From: Polytrichum commune
Lineage: Eukaryota; Streptophyta; Polytrichopsida; Polytrichales; Polytrichaceae
Assembly: GCA_950295325.1 (NCBI GenBank)
Contig: OX485803.1
Span: 69,455,554-69,519,553, forward strand
DNA length: 64,000 bases
Direction: 5' to 3'
Numbering within the stretch: the first letter of the stretch is position 1; each line of letters begins with the position of its first letter. The translations under genes were made by a program, and so were the position numbers. Shown here piece after piece: positions 35,158-47,376 of this stretch. The notes under the pieces were generated by a model. That model was given only the letters and a program-made list of their open reading frames with translations, was not told where the DNA came from and ran no database searches.

Positions 35158-37140
35158 CTCCAATTTCGCATATTGAGGCTCAAAGCACTTTGTACCAGGT
35201 ACTCTTTGTGTTTCTTTGTGTCAAGAATGCCAGTTTCTTATTCATTAGTATTTTGGCTTTAGAGGAATGAATTGTGATTCCAACGTAGTGAATTTGGAGC
35301 AGAGAGATGCGGTTCCTGCTATTTCTGCTCATCACTGCAAATTTCATCTGGTGTGCAGATTTCAGGAGCTTCAGTTTGGGGTGGGTGGTTTATGTGTGGA
35401 TGTGTTCAGACATGGAATTTGGTTCAGGTTACAGGATTCACCTTCATAGTTTCAGAACCTTTGAAAGGTTTTCTGGTGAAAGATGTTAGAAGGTATTCAT
35501 TGCAGATGTTCATATGTTAATTATGTGTTGTGACATTGTAGAACTCGGCCTGTACATTTGAGCCACACTGGAAGGGCTTGGGAAATTTAGGACTCAGAGG
35601 ACTACTGTTTATGAATAGCAGCAACAAAACTTGCTGCTTGCATATTCCTTTATCTTAAGCTGACCGTTGTGTCATAGATTGGCACATCAGGGTTGGCCTT
35701 TACTATGTCGATTGCCCAATTCCAGTGTGTGGCCTTTTTCATATATTTCATCCTTGAAGATAGATGAGTGGGAATATGGTGCTTGTTTGTTGTCTTTTGG
35801 TAGGGGGACACATCCAGGTTTTAGGTTGCTTCTGACAGGAGGTCTTGACTTCAGAAATTCGAAATGAGTCTTGTAACTTAAAGTTACTGAAAAACTTTAG
35901 CTGCAGATTATGTTATTATCTAATGGCAAAACGCCCTTGTATATAAATATATGGCCTCCACCTCTCCAGTTCAGTCCATTGCTGTGACTCAATGTTGATC
36001 CATTATAGGGAGTGGTTAAATTGTTAGGAAGCGGCTCAATAAATGGAGAAGCAACAGATGTTAGTCTGATGATCTATAATGGGCTAAAGGTGTAATTGTA
36101 CAACTAAAGGCAGTTCATGATCCTTTTCAAATTTCATCTTCACTTTTTAGTAAATTCAAAGTCTGCGAAAACACTCGAGCACCAAGATCCTCATAAGGTG
36201 CAAAGTAACCATTTAATTTAAGATAGGACCATTAGACTCTGCCTTGATCCAATATAATCCACTATTGAACATTATGCCTTGTCATTCCTTGTAATTTTTT
36301 TGGGGGATTGCAGATTACAGTGTTGCAATTAGTGTCACTCACCAAGTGATTTTTCATCCTAATTTCAATCATCCATGACAATATTTCTTCACAAGTTACT
36401 GACAAGAAAAGGTAGGGTTTTGGCCAATGGATGAACTCATCCATCATCCATGACACTATTTGTAAACTTTATCCTTAAGAAGTGTCATCCTAAAAGTTAC
36501 CATTGTGACATCAAATACCATATGAAACTAAATATATCTTATTTAGTGTAGTACCTCGGATATTAAGGATTTCAACAGTGTATGAGGAGGGTCATGAGGG
36601 AGAGAGTATTCCCCTCCCCCCGCCATTTTTGGACTCATTCTCCTCTCCTCTCTCTCAAGCACGAAAGTCTTTTGCAGCTTTGTCTTTGAAGTTTGTAGAT
36701 TTGCCTTCTTCATATCCGTTCATCTTAGGTCCTTTACTTAACTTATAAGACTTCCATAGTTTTTTCCCCTCTACCAAAGATTCATTTCAACACTCCCTTA
36801 TGTCCGCTTCCACATCGTAAGGTTCTACTTTAGATCTACCTCTAAAGCTTGCCACAACTTCTGCTACTAAGTTTGCGTCAAAAGCCTTGTGTGCTTATGC
36901 TGTGTGTACCTAACAAGTTAGGTGAGTATCCATTTCTTCAAGTTTCCGATCCATCTTGGATTGATGACGATGATGTCCTCGTGTTTAGCTTTGCGATTCT
37001 CTTGTGTATGGAGATCAGCTACTCATCGTGAATATGGTGTTGTTGTGTTTCATGCTGATTACCTGGTCTATAAACAGTCTGATTCGTCTTGAAAGTGCAT
37101 TGCAAAGGCCCCTCTCCAATTGCGGCATTCACTTAGGGTT
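35158..37140. other. 3' region of the receptor gene, then repeats
   Basis: About 35158-36000 is likely 3' UTR and downstream flank. 36270-36500 is the inverted partner of the 23880-24140 repeat. The rest to 37140 has no recognisable gene; a stretch at 36600-36700 is CT-rich. Confidence 0.4.
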
Positions 37141-37145
37141 TGATA

Positions 37146-37372
37146 CAAGGAACAGGGAGAACCGACCTCTAGTTACAGATGAACCGGTTGAGTTTGAGCA
37201 ATATCCGGTTGAAGTTCAAGACTTCAGGAAAATTACTAAAGATTAGGAAAGAATTTGTGGAATATGACTCAAATTCATAAAGAAAAACCAAAAGACCAAA
37301 ACACGTGACCAGTTGGACTTGGAAAACACCAGGATTGTAACCGATTATGCCCAAAAATCTCCCCACACACTA
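37146..37372. mobile_element. hAT-type MITE, 'AGTTACAGATGAACCGG' family
   Basis: Starts CAAGGAACAGGGAGAACC and ends ATCTCCCCACACACTA. It is flanked by GTTTGATA (37138-37145) and GTTTGATG (37373-37380), an 8-bp target duplication with one mismatch, as expected for hAT. 227 bp, non-coding. Confidence 0.75.
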
Positions 37373-37374
37373 GT

Positions 37375-38940
37375 TTGATGTATTTTGTGAGTGTTTTAAT
37401 GGGTTGAGAGAATTTTGTGTTCAAACTAGGTGCAAGCCTCTGCATCTGAGGCCCATTGTGATTCCTCCATTCTTACTTGGCATTGTACTCTGGGATTCTG
37501 CACAATGCAAGTTGCAACATAAGTTGGTTAGTTTAGATTATATGTTGTAGATCTCAACCTTGCTGTAATTTCTAGGGGAGGATAGTGTATTATACGAATT
37601 GCTACTATCTTTTGTGAGTGTTGCGATAAGAAATATCTTGGGAAGGATTATTGTTTTCTGAACAACAAATTATGGGGCACAAGCAAAGGTGATTTCCTCA
37701 AATGAGACCTTGATGGTATGTGTGTGTATGAAGTGTCATTTCAATTTTGGCGATAGTAAGTGGGATGTTAATTTCCCAACAAGCAATTTTGATTTTAAGA
37801 AGAATTCTCTTGTACGACCTAACAAATTTCATTGATCTAAGCTCCAATACTTGATAACTAATCAGGAAAAGCATTACTTAAAGGAGGTGTCACATAGAGC
37901 GCCCAACTTGTATTGACAACCGGATTGAGAAATAAATCTAATTGATTTTTTTGACAAATTTTGTTCTATAAACCATATTCATCTAGAGTCTTGGAATTGC
38001 TTCATGTGTGGCAAATGTGTGGTAATTTTGTAACAAAAGTTAGGTCAAATACAAAATGTTGGATGTTTTATTCGTGATGATGGTTAATATGTGTGTGAAA
38101 ATGTGGTGTTATCTACTTAACTCAACATCTCCTCTGATAGATTGTTGAAAGTACGATGATGGTCTTATATGGATGAATGTATGATAATCAACTCATATGT
38201 ATGAGTTTGGTGTTTAGAAGGGTTGGAAATCCTTGGCCCCCAACCAATGGGGGGCTTTGCCAAGTTTAATCCCTAACAAGGATATTGGGCATGAACTTAA
38301 AATCTTAGGTTTATTTTTAATATATTTTTACCCTTAATTGGATGATAAAAAACAAAAATCTGGTTTTCTAACCGATTAGTTTTCAAGGGGTCTTGATTTT
38401 AACCGAGAAGGGTAACAAGTTGGGGAAATGAACCAAATTTGTTTTGGATGACTAGGCTCCAACTCACCACCCTGGCTCCTCAACTGAGTCCAAAGTTGTC
38501 TAGGGGGTTCTTAGAAGGTTGCACTCAAATTTCTCCCTGTTAATTGGGTGATAGAGCCAAATGGTTAAGTCCAAGCTACCCTCTAGACTATGCAAGCAAT
38601 CACAATGAAACCTTTTAAAAAAAGAAGGAAACATGGTACCACACCAACACTATTGCAAACACAATTTTCAAGCAACCCTAATTTCACAAACCAAAGCATC
38701 TGTCTCATACCTAGTGATGATTTTGAAATACAATGCTATGTAGAGTAGATATCCGGATGGAATTAAGCTTGTTGTATTGTATTACGTATGTAAGTGCAAT
38801 ACACTACATTGCACACATTCCGTGAGATGAAGAGAAGCACCTCTAGTGGGGGTCTAAGAAGGTATGGAGTTTGAGCAATTTGTGCTTCTACCCTGGATGA
38901 AAGACATATGAACATGAAGGCCTCTGTAGCAATGGAGTTG
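37375..38940. other. AT-rich intergenic, no gene recognised
   Basis: No coding motif or paired termini recognised between the MITE and the last exon of the minus-strand gene. Confidence 0.4.
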
Positions 38941-38942
38941 AT

Positions 38943-41235
38943 TCAAGGGAAGTAGTCAGCCCAGTTGTGATAATAAGCTTCTCGCTGCTCCTTGTTCATG
39001 AACTTGTTCCACTGCATGTATCCAGCCGAACACAAAAACTTCAGATGAGATTGACAAAACTTATTTTGTTTCCTTCAATATAAGATGGAAAAGTTCCAAG
39101 CCATGTGAATGTAAAGAAAACCATACCAACTACCTTGATTATGGTAAATACTGTGAGCTACACTCTTGAGCTTATTTCCACACTAAGACATTGGGATAAT
39201 CTTGTGGATGCACAATATTTACAATTGCACGTTATTTTACCTCAAAGGTCCACATTGTACATTATACTTTTTCTATTGGACTAAGTATATCCTAGGGGAA
39301 GAAGCTGGGTATATCATGGGGCATGACAAATGTAACTAGAGTAAGTCGCATTCTACATCGGCCCACATTATTTGTGATAATCAGTAAGGTGCAACTTACA
39401 ATGAACATACGGTGCTTCAGTAAAGAAATCATCAGCAGGACAGAAACATTACCTTGAATTCATATGGTTTGCCTTTCTTCAATGCCCGCCTCATGTGATG
39501 ATTCTCGTGGACCATTGCAAGATCGTGCCAGCTGCAACCACGCAACCACTTGTAATTTCGGTGGGAGGAAACAGCCATAACACCAACGACACACTCAAGA
39601 CATGTTGAGACAAAGACTAGATTGAATAAACGATCGGGCAGACAATTACCAGTCCAAAAAGTGTCCATTAAAACATTAAAAGAAAGCGATGACAGGTTCG
39701 AGAGTTGGAAACTAAAAAGACAGCCTGTAGCATCATCAGTTTCCAGTGCCACCTCATGATTCTCATACTTAATATAACTGGCTCTCTGACAGAAACATTC
39801 AGGCGGGTTAGAGCCTTAGAGTAACTCCTATGGACGCTGCAAACTGATTCTCTCAATAATCGCCTTTCAAAGGTATGGGGGTCAATGCCACATGATCATC
39901 TCACACATAAAGTCCGTATATATATCATACATCTTCACTGCACATCGATTATTGAGGGAGAGATAACCCTTTATAGTCCTTTTACCCTCAAGAGTTGAGG
40001 GCAGGTAGGGAATTCTCTTAATAATCGGTGAGCAAAAAGAACTCGGAAAACATTTACACTTTACGGGTGGGTGAGCATGCAGCCTTGCCCCCCCCAAAAA
40101 AACCTAGACCGATCATTGAGAGAATCCTTTTTCAGCGACCATACAAATTGCTCTTAGGACATCATGATTCACCTATACCTATCTCTCTAACTGCAACGTC
40201 ACAATGACTTAGTCTTTGATTTCTAAGTATCAAACGGTTCCTGACCATCCCACCACTCGTCCCATAAATCGAACGTTTGCATCGAGAGTGCCTTCACACA
40301 TAGTTGTGTAGGCTTCCAGTAAGAAGTGAACATGATGAACTCTGGACAAGCTCGATAGTATCTCCAGAGGTACTGACATGAGGGAGTGCTTGATGTTCTC
40401 CATATGCATGCTATTCCCGGAAACATCATAATAAATGCAAGTAATTATGAACCGAAGAGCTCAAAGCTACTACCTCGCTTCAAAAGCTTCACATTAGCTT
40501 AAGCACATTCTTTATGGAGGAATGTACATAACATTGCTAAGCTCCACCTGCCACTTACCCTAGGCAGCAGCCGGGAATAAGCATGTTGTTGTTCACAAAA
40601 ACAACGGCTCCAGTCTAGTGCTACGGCAAATAGCCCATGGGACATGTCATTTCTTTTATTTAGAATGGGTGGGTGAGGGAGCATGAGGCAAGGTCCCCAT
40701 GGAATATGGCATCTCTTTAATTTAGAAGGGGTGAGGGAGCATGAGGCTTAGTAATGTTATGGTATTGCGGTTCACAACATTGCGTTGTTTTACGATGAAT
40801 CCCTGAGCACAAAATTCAGCTGAACTTTCCATGTGCTTGTTACCCAAGTGATTTACAGAGACCAAGACCTCAGGTATGAGTAAAAGGAAGAATTACGAGG
40901 TAAGAGGGTGAACCCAATTGTGAGGTAAGAATCCCAATGTGACCAAGAAGGCAGGCATGAGCAATACACTATGCAATTGCCGGTTGAATCAATTCACTTT
41001 CAAATGAAGCAGCATAGAGAAGGAGGATCCCAAACTTGTCGATGGAAAAAAGAAGACATGGAGAGAAGAATTGAAATTACTTGAACATGTTGTTGGCCTG
41101 CTCCCAGTAGTAAGGGCAAACTATGGAGTAGGCAGAGAAGGCAACGGATCCCCAAAAGATGGAACTGAAGGCCTCCTTGTCCGAATGGGGCACACCTGGG
41201 TCACCCGTGTAGGCAGGTCCAAACATTTTCTCCAT
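38943..41235 (-). CDS. unrecognised 100-aa single-pass membrane protein, three exons
   Basis: Minus-strand exons 41235-41081, 39531-39453 and 39011-38943 join in phase (phase 2, then 0) across GT-AG introns to an ORF of 100 codons. The N-terminus is MEKMFGPAYTGDPGVPHSDK. One hydrophobic segment follows (SSIFWGSVAFSAYSIVC, about 24-40). The rest is charged and aromatic-rich: WHDLAMVHENHHMRRALKKG, then KPYEFKWNKFMNKEQR, ending HNWADYFP. Clean splice phases, biased composition and the shared promoter with the next gene argue that it is real. Size, a single helix and His/Trp/Tyr-rich tails are reminiscent of small mitochondrial respiratory-chain accessory subunits, but I do not recognise the family. 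In-frame codons continue upstream of the ATG, so an earlier start in another exon is possible. Intron 1 is 1.55 kb and contains a MITE. Confidence 0.7.
39814..40158. mobile_element. MITE in the first intron of the 100-aa gene
   Basis: The left end (CCTTAGAGTAACTCCTATGG) and the reversed right end (CCTAAGAGCAATTTGTATGG) form an inverted repeat of about 50 bp that includes GGATTCTCTCAAT-like inner text on both sides. Inner inverted motifs (GATTATTGAGGGAGAG / CTCTTAATAATCGG) add structure. I cannot fix a target duplication, so the superfamily is open. Confidence 0.55.
40633..40750. repeat. short tandem duplication of about 60 bp
   Basis: The phrase 'CCATGG...ATTTCTTTTATTTAGAATGGG..GTGAGGGAGCATGAGG' is repeated twice in succession, with small differences, inside intron 1 of the minus-strand gene. 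Confidence 0.55.
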
Positions 41236-42008
41236 AGCTGCAAGTTTGTCTGCAGATTGCTTGCAGAATCAAATCAAATGGGTTGCAACCAAAGCAAGAG
41301 CTTCAAAGCAACAACCTCTTGAATCCGCACACTACCTTACTTGCAAACTGTGAGAAGAATGCAAGAAAATGATGAGCTAAAACCCTACCACCACCCTATC
41401 CTCTTTTTTTCGCTCTTCTCATCCACTACAACGTAGTTTTTCATTCATTCATCATCCACCCTTCATCCTCATCCTCTCTTGCTCTCTCCTGGGTTCCTTG
41501 TTTTCGCTTTGCAGGCTCGCCGCTTCAAGCGTATGGTGGATTAAGAAGGCGCAGGCAATCCCAATAACTCTTTTTGGACGAAATTTCTCATAATTTTTTC
41601 AAGGGTCAGAGTAATCCCTACTTCGAATTCTCGCTATTTCTTCTCAACTGAAATTGGGATGATGTCGTTCACATTGTTTAATGGTGTTTCTGTTCAGCAC
41701 TCGGAGTTTGTCAGTTTGTTTGATGATGGGAATGTGTGCGTTGGTGTTTTTAGGGCTTCAGAAATTTTCTGTGCATCTGTGAATCTCTCAAGCTTGGCTT
41801 GCAGCTACCGTTCAAGGTGAGCAACCTGCCGCCGCTTGTTGTTCCTTATACTTTTTGTTTAAACTTTTTATTCTATATTTAGTGGGAAAGGGGATTGATG
41901 GTGCCAAATTGAAACTTTTTTAGCAAACCAAATTGGTGTTTCCTCCTGTTCCTGTGGTGGAATGAATTGAACCCAATTTTGGTGTCAGGTTTGAGGAAGG
42001 CTTCGGGA
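41236..42008. promoter_or_regulatory. shared divergent promoter region and leaders
   Basis: The minus-strand 100-aa gene and the plus-strand 332-aa gene start about 770 bp apart, head to head. On the plus strand a leader exon seems to end at 41816/41817 (TTCAAG before GTGAGC) and the next begins after GGTGTCAG at 41989. A CT-rich tract lies at 41400-41490. Exact start sites are not visible. Confidence 0.4.
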
Positions 42009-44955
42009 ATGGCGACTGCCGCAGGGGCAATGATGGCCTCACCCTCCCATACGGTATCTCTCCAGCTCCTCTCCCTTTTTCTATTCCCTACTTTCCAGTT
42101 GCATCAAAATCACCGATGGCCTTTCTTTTAGCCTCTACATATATGGTGGCCATTATCTCGTTTGCATTATAGTTTTTAAAATATCTACATGTGACCACTT
42201 GTCGTCTCGTGCTCATTCAGCTGTGGTCTGTCTTGTCCTGATGTTCTTACTTCTTGAATGTGAGATTAGAGCACCTCAGTGAGCTTTCCTGTTTGGAGGT
42301 TTGTTCTGGGGTTTGTACATTCAACGCATCTTTAGTTATGAGAGAGAGACACACTAGTATGACATTGAGGAAAGGGGAAAAATCAAGACAAGAGACATGA
42401 ATGTTTGCAAGGGTAATTGAAATCAGTGTGTTTGCGTGTTGGGATTTGTGGCTTATTGTGGTCTATTTTCTTGAAATCTGATTCAGTGAGACATGATAGT
42501 CAAAATTTAAACCCCTAATCCTCACGGGGATGGTTTTTGTTCTTCAAGGAACGATGATGTAGTTTGTTCAAATTCAGGAATTCGAGGACAGTGGAGTAAT
42601 TCTTTTTGGTATCTTTAAGTTGTGGAATGTATGCCATCTAATTATCATGTTTTTGAGACAGGTATGTGGATGTCAGATTCTGAGCTCGAGCTATGAAACT
42701 CGTCATGGGAGGGTATCAAGCTCACTTAGTGCACAGAAGGGGCTCCGATCTCACGTAGCCAGTTTGAGCATGAGCCCTAAAACCTCTTACTCATCGCATC
42801 GAAGAGCCTCACAGCTGAATCTAAGACAGACGAGAAGAGTTGTCGCAACAAGCGGAGACAACCAAGCAGTTGAGGAGAGTGAGGAGGGGAAGGTAGAGCC
42901 AGAAGGTTCGGATTCAACTTCAAACCCCGCACCACCAGCAGAAACTCCATCCCCTTCCCCATTCACAGCTGGGAAAATCTCGTCGCGAATTGCTGCCAAA
43001 ACCACCCCCAAAAGCTCCGAGAATGGTAGGAATTCATCATCGTCAAATTCAGCTTCGACGACAACATCATCAAGCAGCATATCAACAAAGTTACCATCAG
43101 CAATTAAACCACAGAGCAATTCCAGTAAGCCATCATCCTTGGATCCAGTCTCGGCTCCAAGGCCGTCGGTCTTCACTGCCACACCAACACCAAAGCCTTC
43201 ATTTTCAGTGAAACCCAAGTCTCTCATAGATGATGGATCCCAGGGTGCTTTCCCCACAGGGAAAGTCTCACCGTTTGCGGCTGACAGGTTGAAGTCACAA
43301 ATGGCGTCCCCTCCAAGCCAATACAATCGTACAAGCTCAGGGCGGACAATGATCAAATCTGGAAAACAGGTGCAATTGTTGTCTATTTAAGCATGCTCAT
43401 GTTTCCTTCTTAGCATCATTCCAAGTAGATGAACATATATTCTAAGAACACAATTGATGGTTACGGTCTACAACCCTGTGGGAAATCTGGACGCTTCAAT
43501 ACATAGATTTGAAAGTCTTGCTCTTGCATACTACTTTGGTTGCATGGAACATCAATTACCTACAACTACGACATTTGTCTTTGTCAACATAGTAAGAATG
43601 CTATATATGACTACTAACATATCAGATATAGCTGAATATGGAGTTGTAAACAGTCAATTTTCATGGATTTTTTAGACCCCACACCATTAAACCCAACTTC
43701 CCTTCTCAACTGGTCAATTTGTTGAAACATCTTTTCGAAGGCTTTAGTATATGGCGTCTCATCATTAGAACCAATGAACGGGGCGAACCAGCTACTAGTT
43801 ACTGATGAACCGGTTTGTTTTACCAAATTACTGGTTCAAAACAATGATCGGGGAGAACCGGCAGTTAGTTACAGATGAACCGGTTGAGTTTGAGAAATAA
43901 TCGGTTGAACTGCAGGAAAACTACTGATCATTTTAGATGTATATATAGAATATACCCCAATTTAATAAAGGAAAACTGGAGGATGTCAACATGTAACCGG
44001 TTGGACTTGCAAACACTAGGATCTCAACCGATTATGCCCAAAAATCTCCGCAATCACTGGTTCAAAATCAAAACTCTAGGAAATGAACCGAACCATATTT
44101 TGGAAATTTCCTATTTTAAGTCACATTATAAGGCATAACTGAAGCATTTTAATGAATAACCGGTTGATAATAAAGAATTAAGGATAGCGATCAAGTTGGC
44201 TTAAAAATCTCCCTGTTCACTGAGTAGAACCAGAAATCTTTTCTCTAGTGCTGGAAATCTGCCTCTACAGCATTGTAAACAATCCTCAAGTCTCACTCTG
44301 ATTTTTAAGAGGGAAGGTTGCGAAAGCTCTCTTAGCAAAGATAGACTGCCTTCTCAAATGATGACAAATTCTCTCTTTTGTATTGTCTACTTTCGTGAGT
44401 GTCATAGCTGTCTTAATTCCATATGTTGAATTTGAGGGGCAACAGTAGAATCCTTGTGATCCATCATCTAACAAAATTGTTGTCTATTTATCTATTGCTG
44501 CATTTTTGCTTTCTAAATCATTCTTGTTCTTGTTTGCTCTAGGTTGAGTTTGTAACTCCAAGATCTCCAGATCAACTATCTCCCCTTGCTTCTTTTTGTG
44601 TTCTTATTCAATTGTTTACTGGCTACCTATATCGGTATGTGTTGCCTGAAACACTATGCTGACAAGGATATATATATATATATGTGTGCCAATATTGATG
44701 ATGAGGCAGGTACTTGAGGCTTTCAAGCAGGGAGAGGTGACAGGGAAGACCACAAAATTTGGGCAACCCATTGTACCAAAGAATATTTTTGACGATGTGA
44801 GGCGGACGCCACAGGAAATGGAGGACGATAAGTTCAAATTTAGTTTGAAACCAGGAGACATCTTCTTAATATTTTCTTTCTTGCTAATCATAGGGCTTAT
44901 GCTGGGCACAGCGTTTCTTGTTTGGAAAGTTGGTGCTATTCACTATAATGAGTAA
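42009..44955 (+). CDS. unrecognised 332-aa protein, plastid-like N-terminus and C-terminal membrane helix
   Basis: Exons 42009-42053, 42662-43369 and 44710-44955 join in phase 0. The protein starts MATAAGAMMASPSHT; the first ~80 residues are rich in Ser, Arg and hydroxylated residues and poor in acids, typical of a chloroplast transit peptide. The middle (about 85-250) is low-complexity Ser/Thr/Pro (SSSNSASTTTSSSSIS, repeated PKPS). Exon 3 is the ordered part: VLEAFKQGEVTGKTTKFGQP, IVPKNIFDDVRRTPQEMEDD, then a helix at about 302-323 (IFLIFSFLLIIGLMLGTAFL) and a short tail GAIHYNE. An acceptor 15 bp later (42675) would remove VCGCQ. I infer a thylakoid or envelope membrane protein; the family is not recognised. 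Intron 2 (1.34 kb) contains nested hAT-type elements. Confidence 0.75.
43772..44222. mobile_element. hAT-type MITE (outer copy), hosting a second copy
   Basis: It begins CAATGAACGGGGCGAACC and ends TCTCCCTGTTCACTG. Flanks are ATTAGAAC (43764-43771) and AGTAGAAC (44223-44230), an 8-bp duplication with one mismatch. The inner copy 43842-44059 interrupts it. It lies in intron 2 of the 332-aa gene. Confidence 0.78.
43842..44059. mobile_element. hAT-type MITE (inner copy), exact 8-bp duplication
   Basis: It runs from CAATGATCGGGGAGAACC to TCTCCGCAATCACTG; the 15-bp ends are inverted copies. GTTCAAAA is duplicated exactly at 43834-43841 and 44060-44067. 218 bp, no coding capacity. The 5'-CARTG...CACTG-3' tips and 8-bp duplication place it in the hAT superfamily. 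Confidence 0.85.
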
Positions 44956-45904
44956 ATATTGCCTCTTAACTTCCAAGGATCATGCATGGGAATAACTACT
45001 GCATTCTTATTGATGAATGGAGCTTTATGCTCAAACATGGACATATAAGGTATGTTGGTGTTAAGTGGATCTTTTTTCATGTTCTCCAACTTCTACCCAT
45101 TCAGATTTTTGCAACAAAATTCATGTTGCTTTAGACAATCTGGTGAAGTATCAGCAAAAATTGGAATTCTCTCGAGTTAGTTATGATTGTTGAAATTGGT
45201 TGTGTGTTGATTTCTTTAAAAGAATACCTAGGTCTGCCTCAATTGTGTTGACTATTGAGGCTGGAATGGTTGATAAAGTTTGAGCACACAGTCCAATCTC
45301 TGCTAAACATGTCTCGTTGGGCGTCCGCTCTTAGATCTAACCTAATCACACTCCACTCAAATATAGCTGTCTGATTAAGATAATTAATTGAATAAGGCTT
45401 GCGTGCCTTAAAAGTCGATGCTCCAGTAGTCGACTTTGTGTGATTTTTTCTTCAGCATGGCTCCAATTCAGATGTGTTTAACCCTTAAAGGTCACTGAGG
45501 CCTCAACAGGGCTTTGGGGACAAGCAGGATGAATTTTTCTCGTTATTGACTTCATTATTAGTATTTCCTTAGAAAAGTACCTCTTAATGAAATAGCTATA
45601 TCTTTCTAGTGAGCTTGTTTGATAATAATGTCCAAATACAACATATAATACATAGAACAATTCTATGCAATATAGAGTATTTTAAGCCACCATTTCTACA
45701 CATGATTGTACTTTCTTCAATCTTTCAACCTATGTTTTGTATAAATTAGTTTGATCCTTGAGACATAATTTCACTATATAATGCCTTGATATGAAATGTT
45801 CATGCAGATTTACAATCAAAACTTATATACAACAGAAGAAATGATGGTGGTAGTGGTCATTGCCTTGTTGTCCTCATTGTGCTTGCCCAAATGGGGCAAG
45901 TGAG
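44956..45904. other. 3' flank of the 332-aa gene, no further gene
   Basis: Probable 3' UTR then AT-rich DNA. At 45484 there is TTAACCCTTAAAGG, which looks like one end of the TTAA element family seen at 57275-57507, without a right partner. Confidence 0.35.
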
Positions 45905-46908
45905 ACCCTTGCTAAGTTGCTACCTCCTCCTTAACTTATCTTGACTGTTTCTCAATTTTAGCAAGTGTCACGAGCACTAACCCTGCACATCCCACACGTG
46001 CGCATGATATGATAAGCTCCCCATACCGCGGGCCTCCAGGCTATTGGCTTGATAACCACCCCTCCTACACATGCATTTGGGACTCTCCCCTTAGTAGGTA
46101 GTTAATGGTTAGATGTGGACTTCTATTCATGAAAGTCCAATCTTAAGTTGATCATTGCGTCGCCGGAGCAACACTACAAACAACCCGAAGCATACTTGGC
46201 AACTTTGCCTCCACGGGCCAACGCCCATGAAGGCCACGCCGTTCTGCCGTGGGTGGGGTCAGTTGGCAAAGCCGCCTCACCCATATAAGACTCTAGGACT
46301 TTGGGTGGAGCCCCTACCCCCACCGCAAAGTAACATTTTGTCTCTCTCCTAAGAGTTGGGGCCAAGTAGACATTTTCCCTTAGCTGCCGGGCTTGGAGCC
46401 CCCCAACGGCTTCAGACCTCCATAATTTTGTTGTAATCTTTGCTTATATCCAGTGACCACTCCATCGACATTTACTCTCTACTTAGATGCCGATAGACTC
46501 CTCACTTGCCCCATTTGGACAAGTAATGAGGGAGTTATGGATGTTCTAACGTTGGCAATCTTGCATGCCACTCTCAGGTCACTGTTGTCCCCTGGAATGT
46601 TGGACGTTGTCCTTAGGCATCGCCCCCCCCCCCCCCCCTCAAATTGCCATATCTTCTAGCTCACACCTCAGATTGGAGAGTTCTTGAGCATTTCAAAATA
46701 TGGATGTCATAAGCTACTCAATGCTCATGGCCTTACCCTCGTAACTTCTAATCTCCGTGGGTGGGAGATGTTCTCAACGCCTGGGCCCCCCATCCACACT
46801 AATCACTTGGGCCCTTTCACCTATGACGCCACAAGTCCCAGGCGTCACTCCAGGGTCCCCCTTGTGCCCATAGTGTTGCGGGCACTTTTCATGAAGAGGT
46901 GCGCGACA
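45905..46908 (+). repeat. dispersed repeat of about 1 kb, copy A
   Basis: It matches copies B (55489-56474, minus) and C (61353-62294, minus) over almost their whole lengths, and a partial copy at 48235-48425 (minus). Shared blocks include GGTAGATGTGGACTT-like text, 'GGACATTTTCCCTTAGC', 'CATCGACATTTACTC', 'CACTCTCAGGTCACTGTTGT' and the end GAGGTGCGCGACA. Homology starts near ACCCTTGCTA and stops at GCGCGACA. There is no coding capacity. Tips of TG...CA type would fit a solo LTR, but I find no 5-bp duplication. A run of 18 C lies at about 46621-46638. Confidence 0.65.
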
Positions 46909-47376
46909 TTGAAAAAAACTTAATGTGGTAATACCACTCATTGGATCCAAAGTAAAAGCCAAGTGTTGTTTCAAAGTCCTCATGATAAAAAATGTTGTTG
47001 ATTTTAAGTCCATGATTTTGGAGTCCCCTATTGATATGAAACCAATTTGCAAAATGTGTTTTTGCCATTGTGTATAATTTGCGCATCACATAGACCAAAC
47101 TACATCATGCATGTAACAAATGTTGCTACAATAGAAAAAATAAACAATAAAAACAAAGTTGCAAAGTGGTTGATTTGAACTTAGAAACAAAATACAGTAT
47201 CTAAATTGCTGAAAACCGTTGTTCATTACTTGTATTGGCAAGGAAAGAGGGTGAAGTGGGAGAGACGACACCTAGGGCAGGAGAGCACCACATCCAAGTG
47301 GGTAAGGTTTGAACAAGCTGAGAAAATGGGAACAAGTGCAAGGTGGCCCACCCCCACTTGGTTCAAACTTGGTGCC

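Noticed and set aside
39432-39752. 106-codon minus-strand frame as a separate gene
   Set aside because: Only its last part (39453-39531) is a real exon of the 100-aa gene; the upstream part is intron without coding features.
42787-43356. 189-codon minus-strand frame
   Set aside because: It is antisense to the Ser/Thr/Pro-rich exon of the 332-aa gene, whose codon bias opens the opposite strand.
45905-46908. Solo LTR with a 5-bp target duplication
   Set aside because: Tips of TG..CA type can be drawn but flanks do not match for any of the three copies, so I call it only a dispersed repeat.
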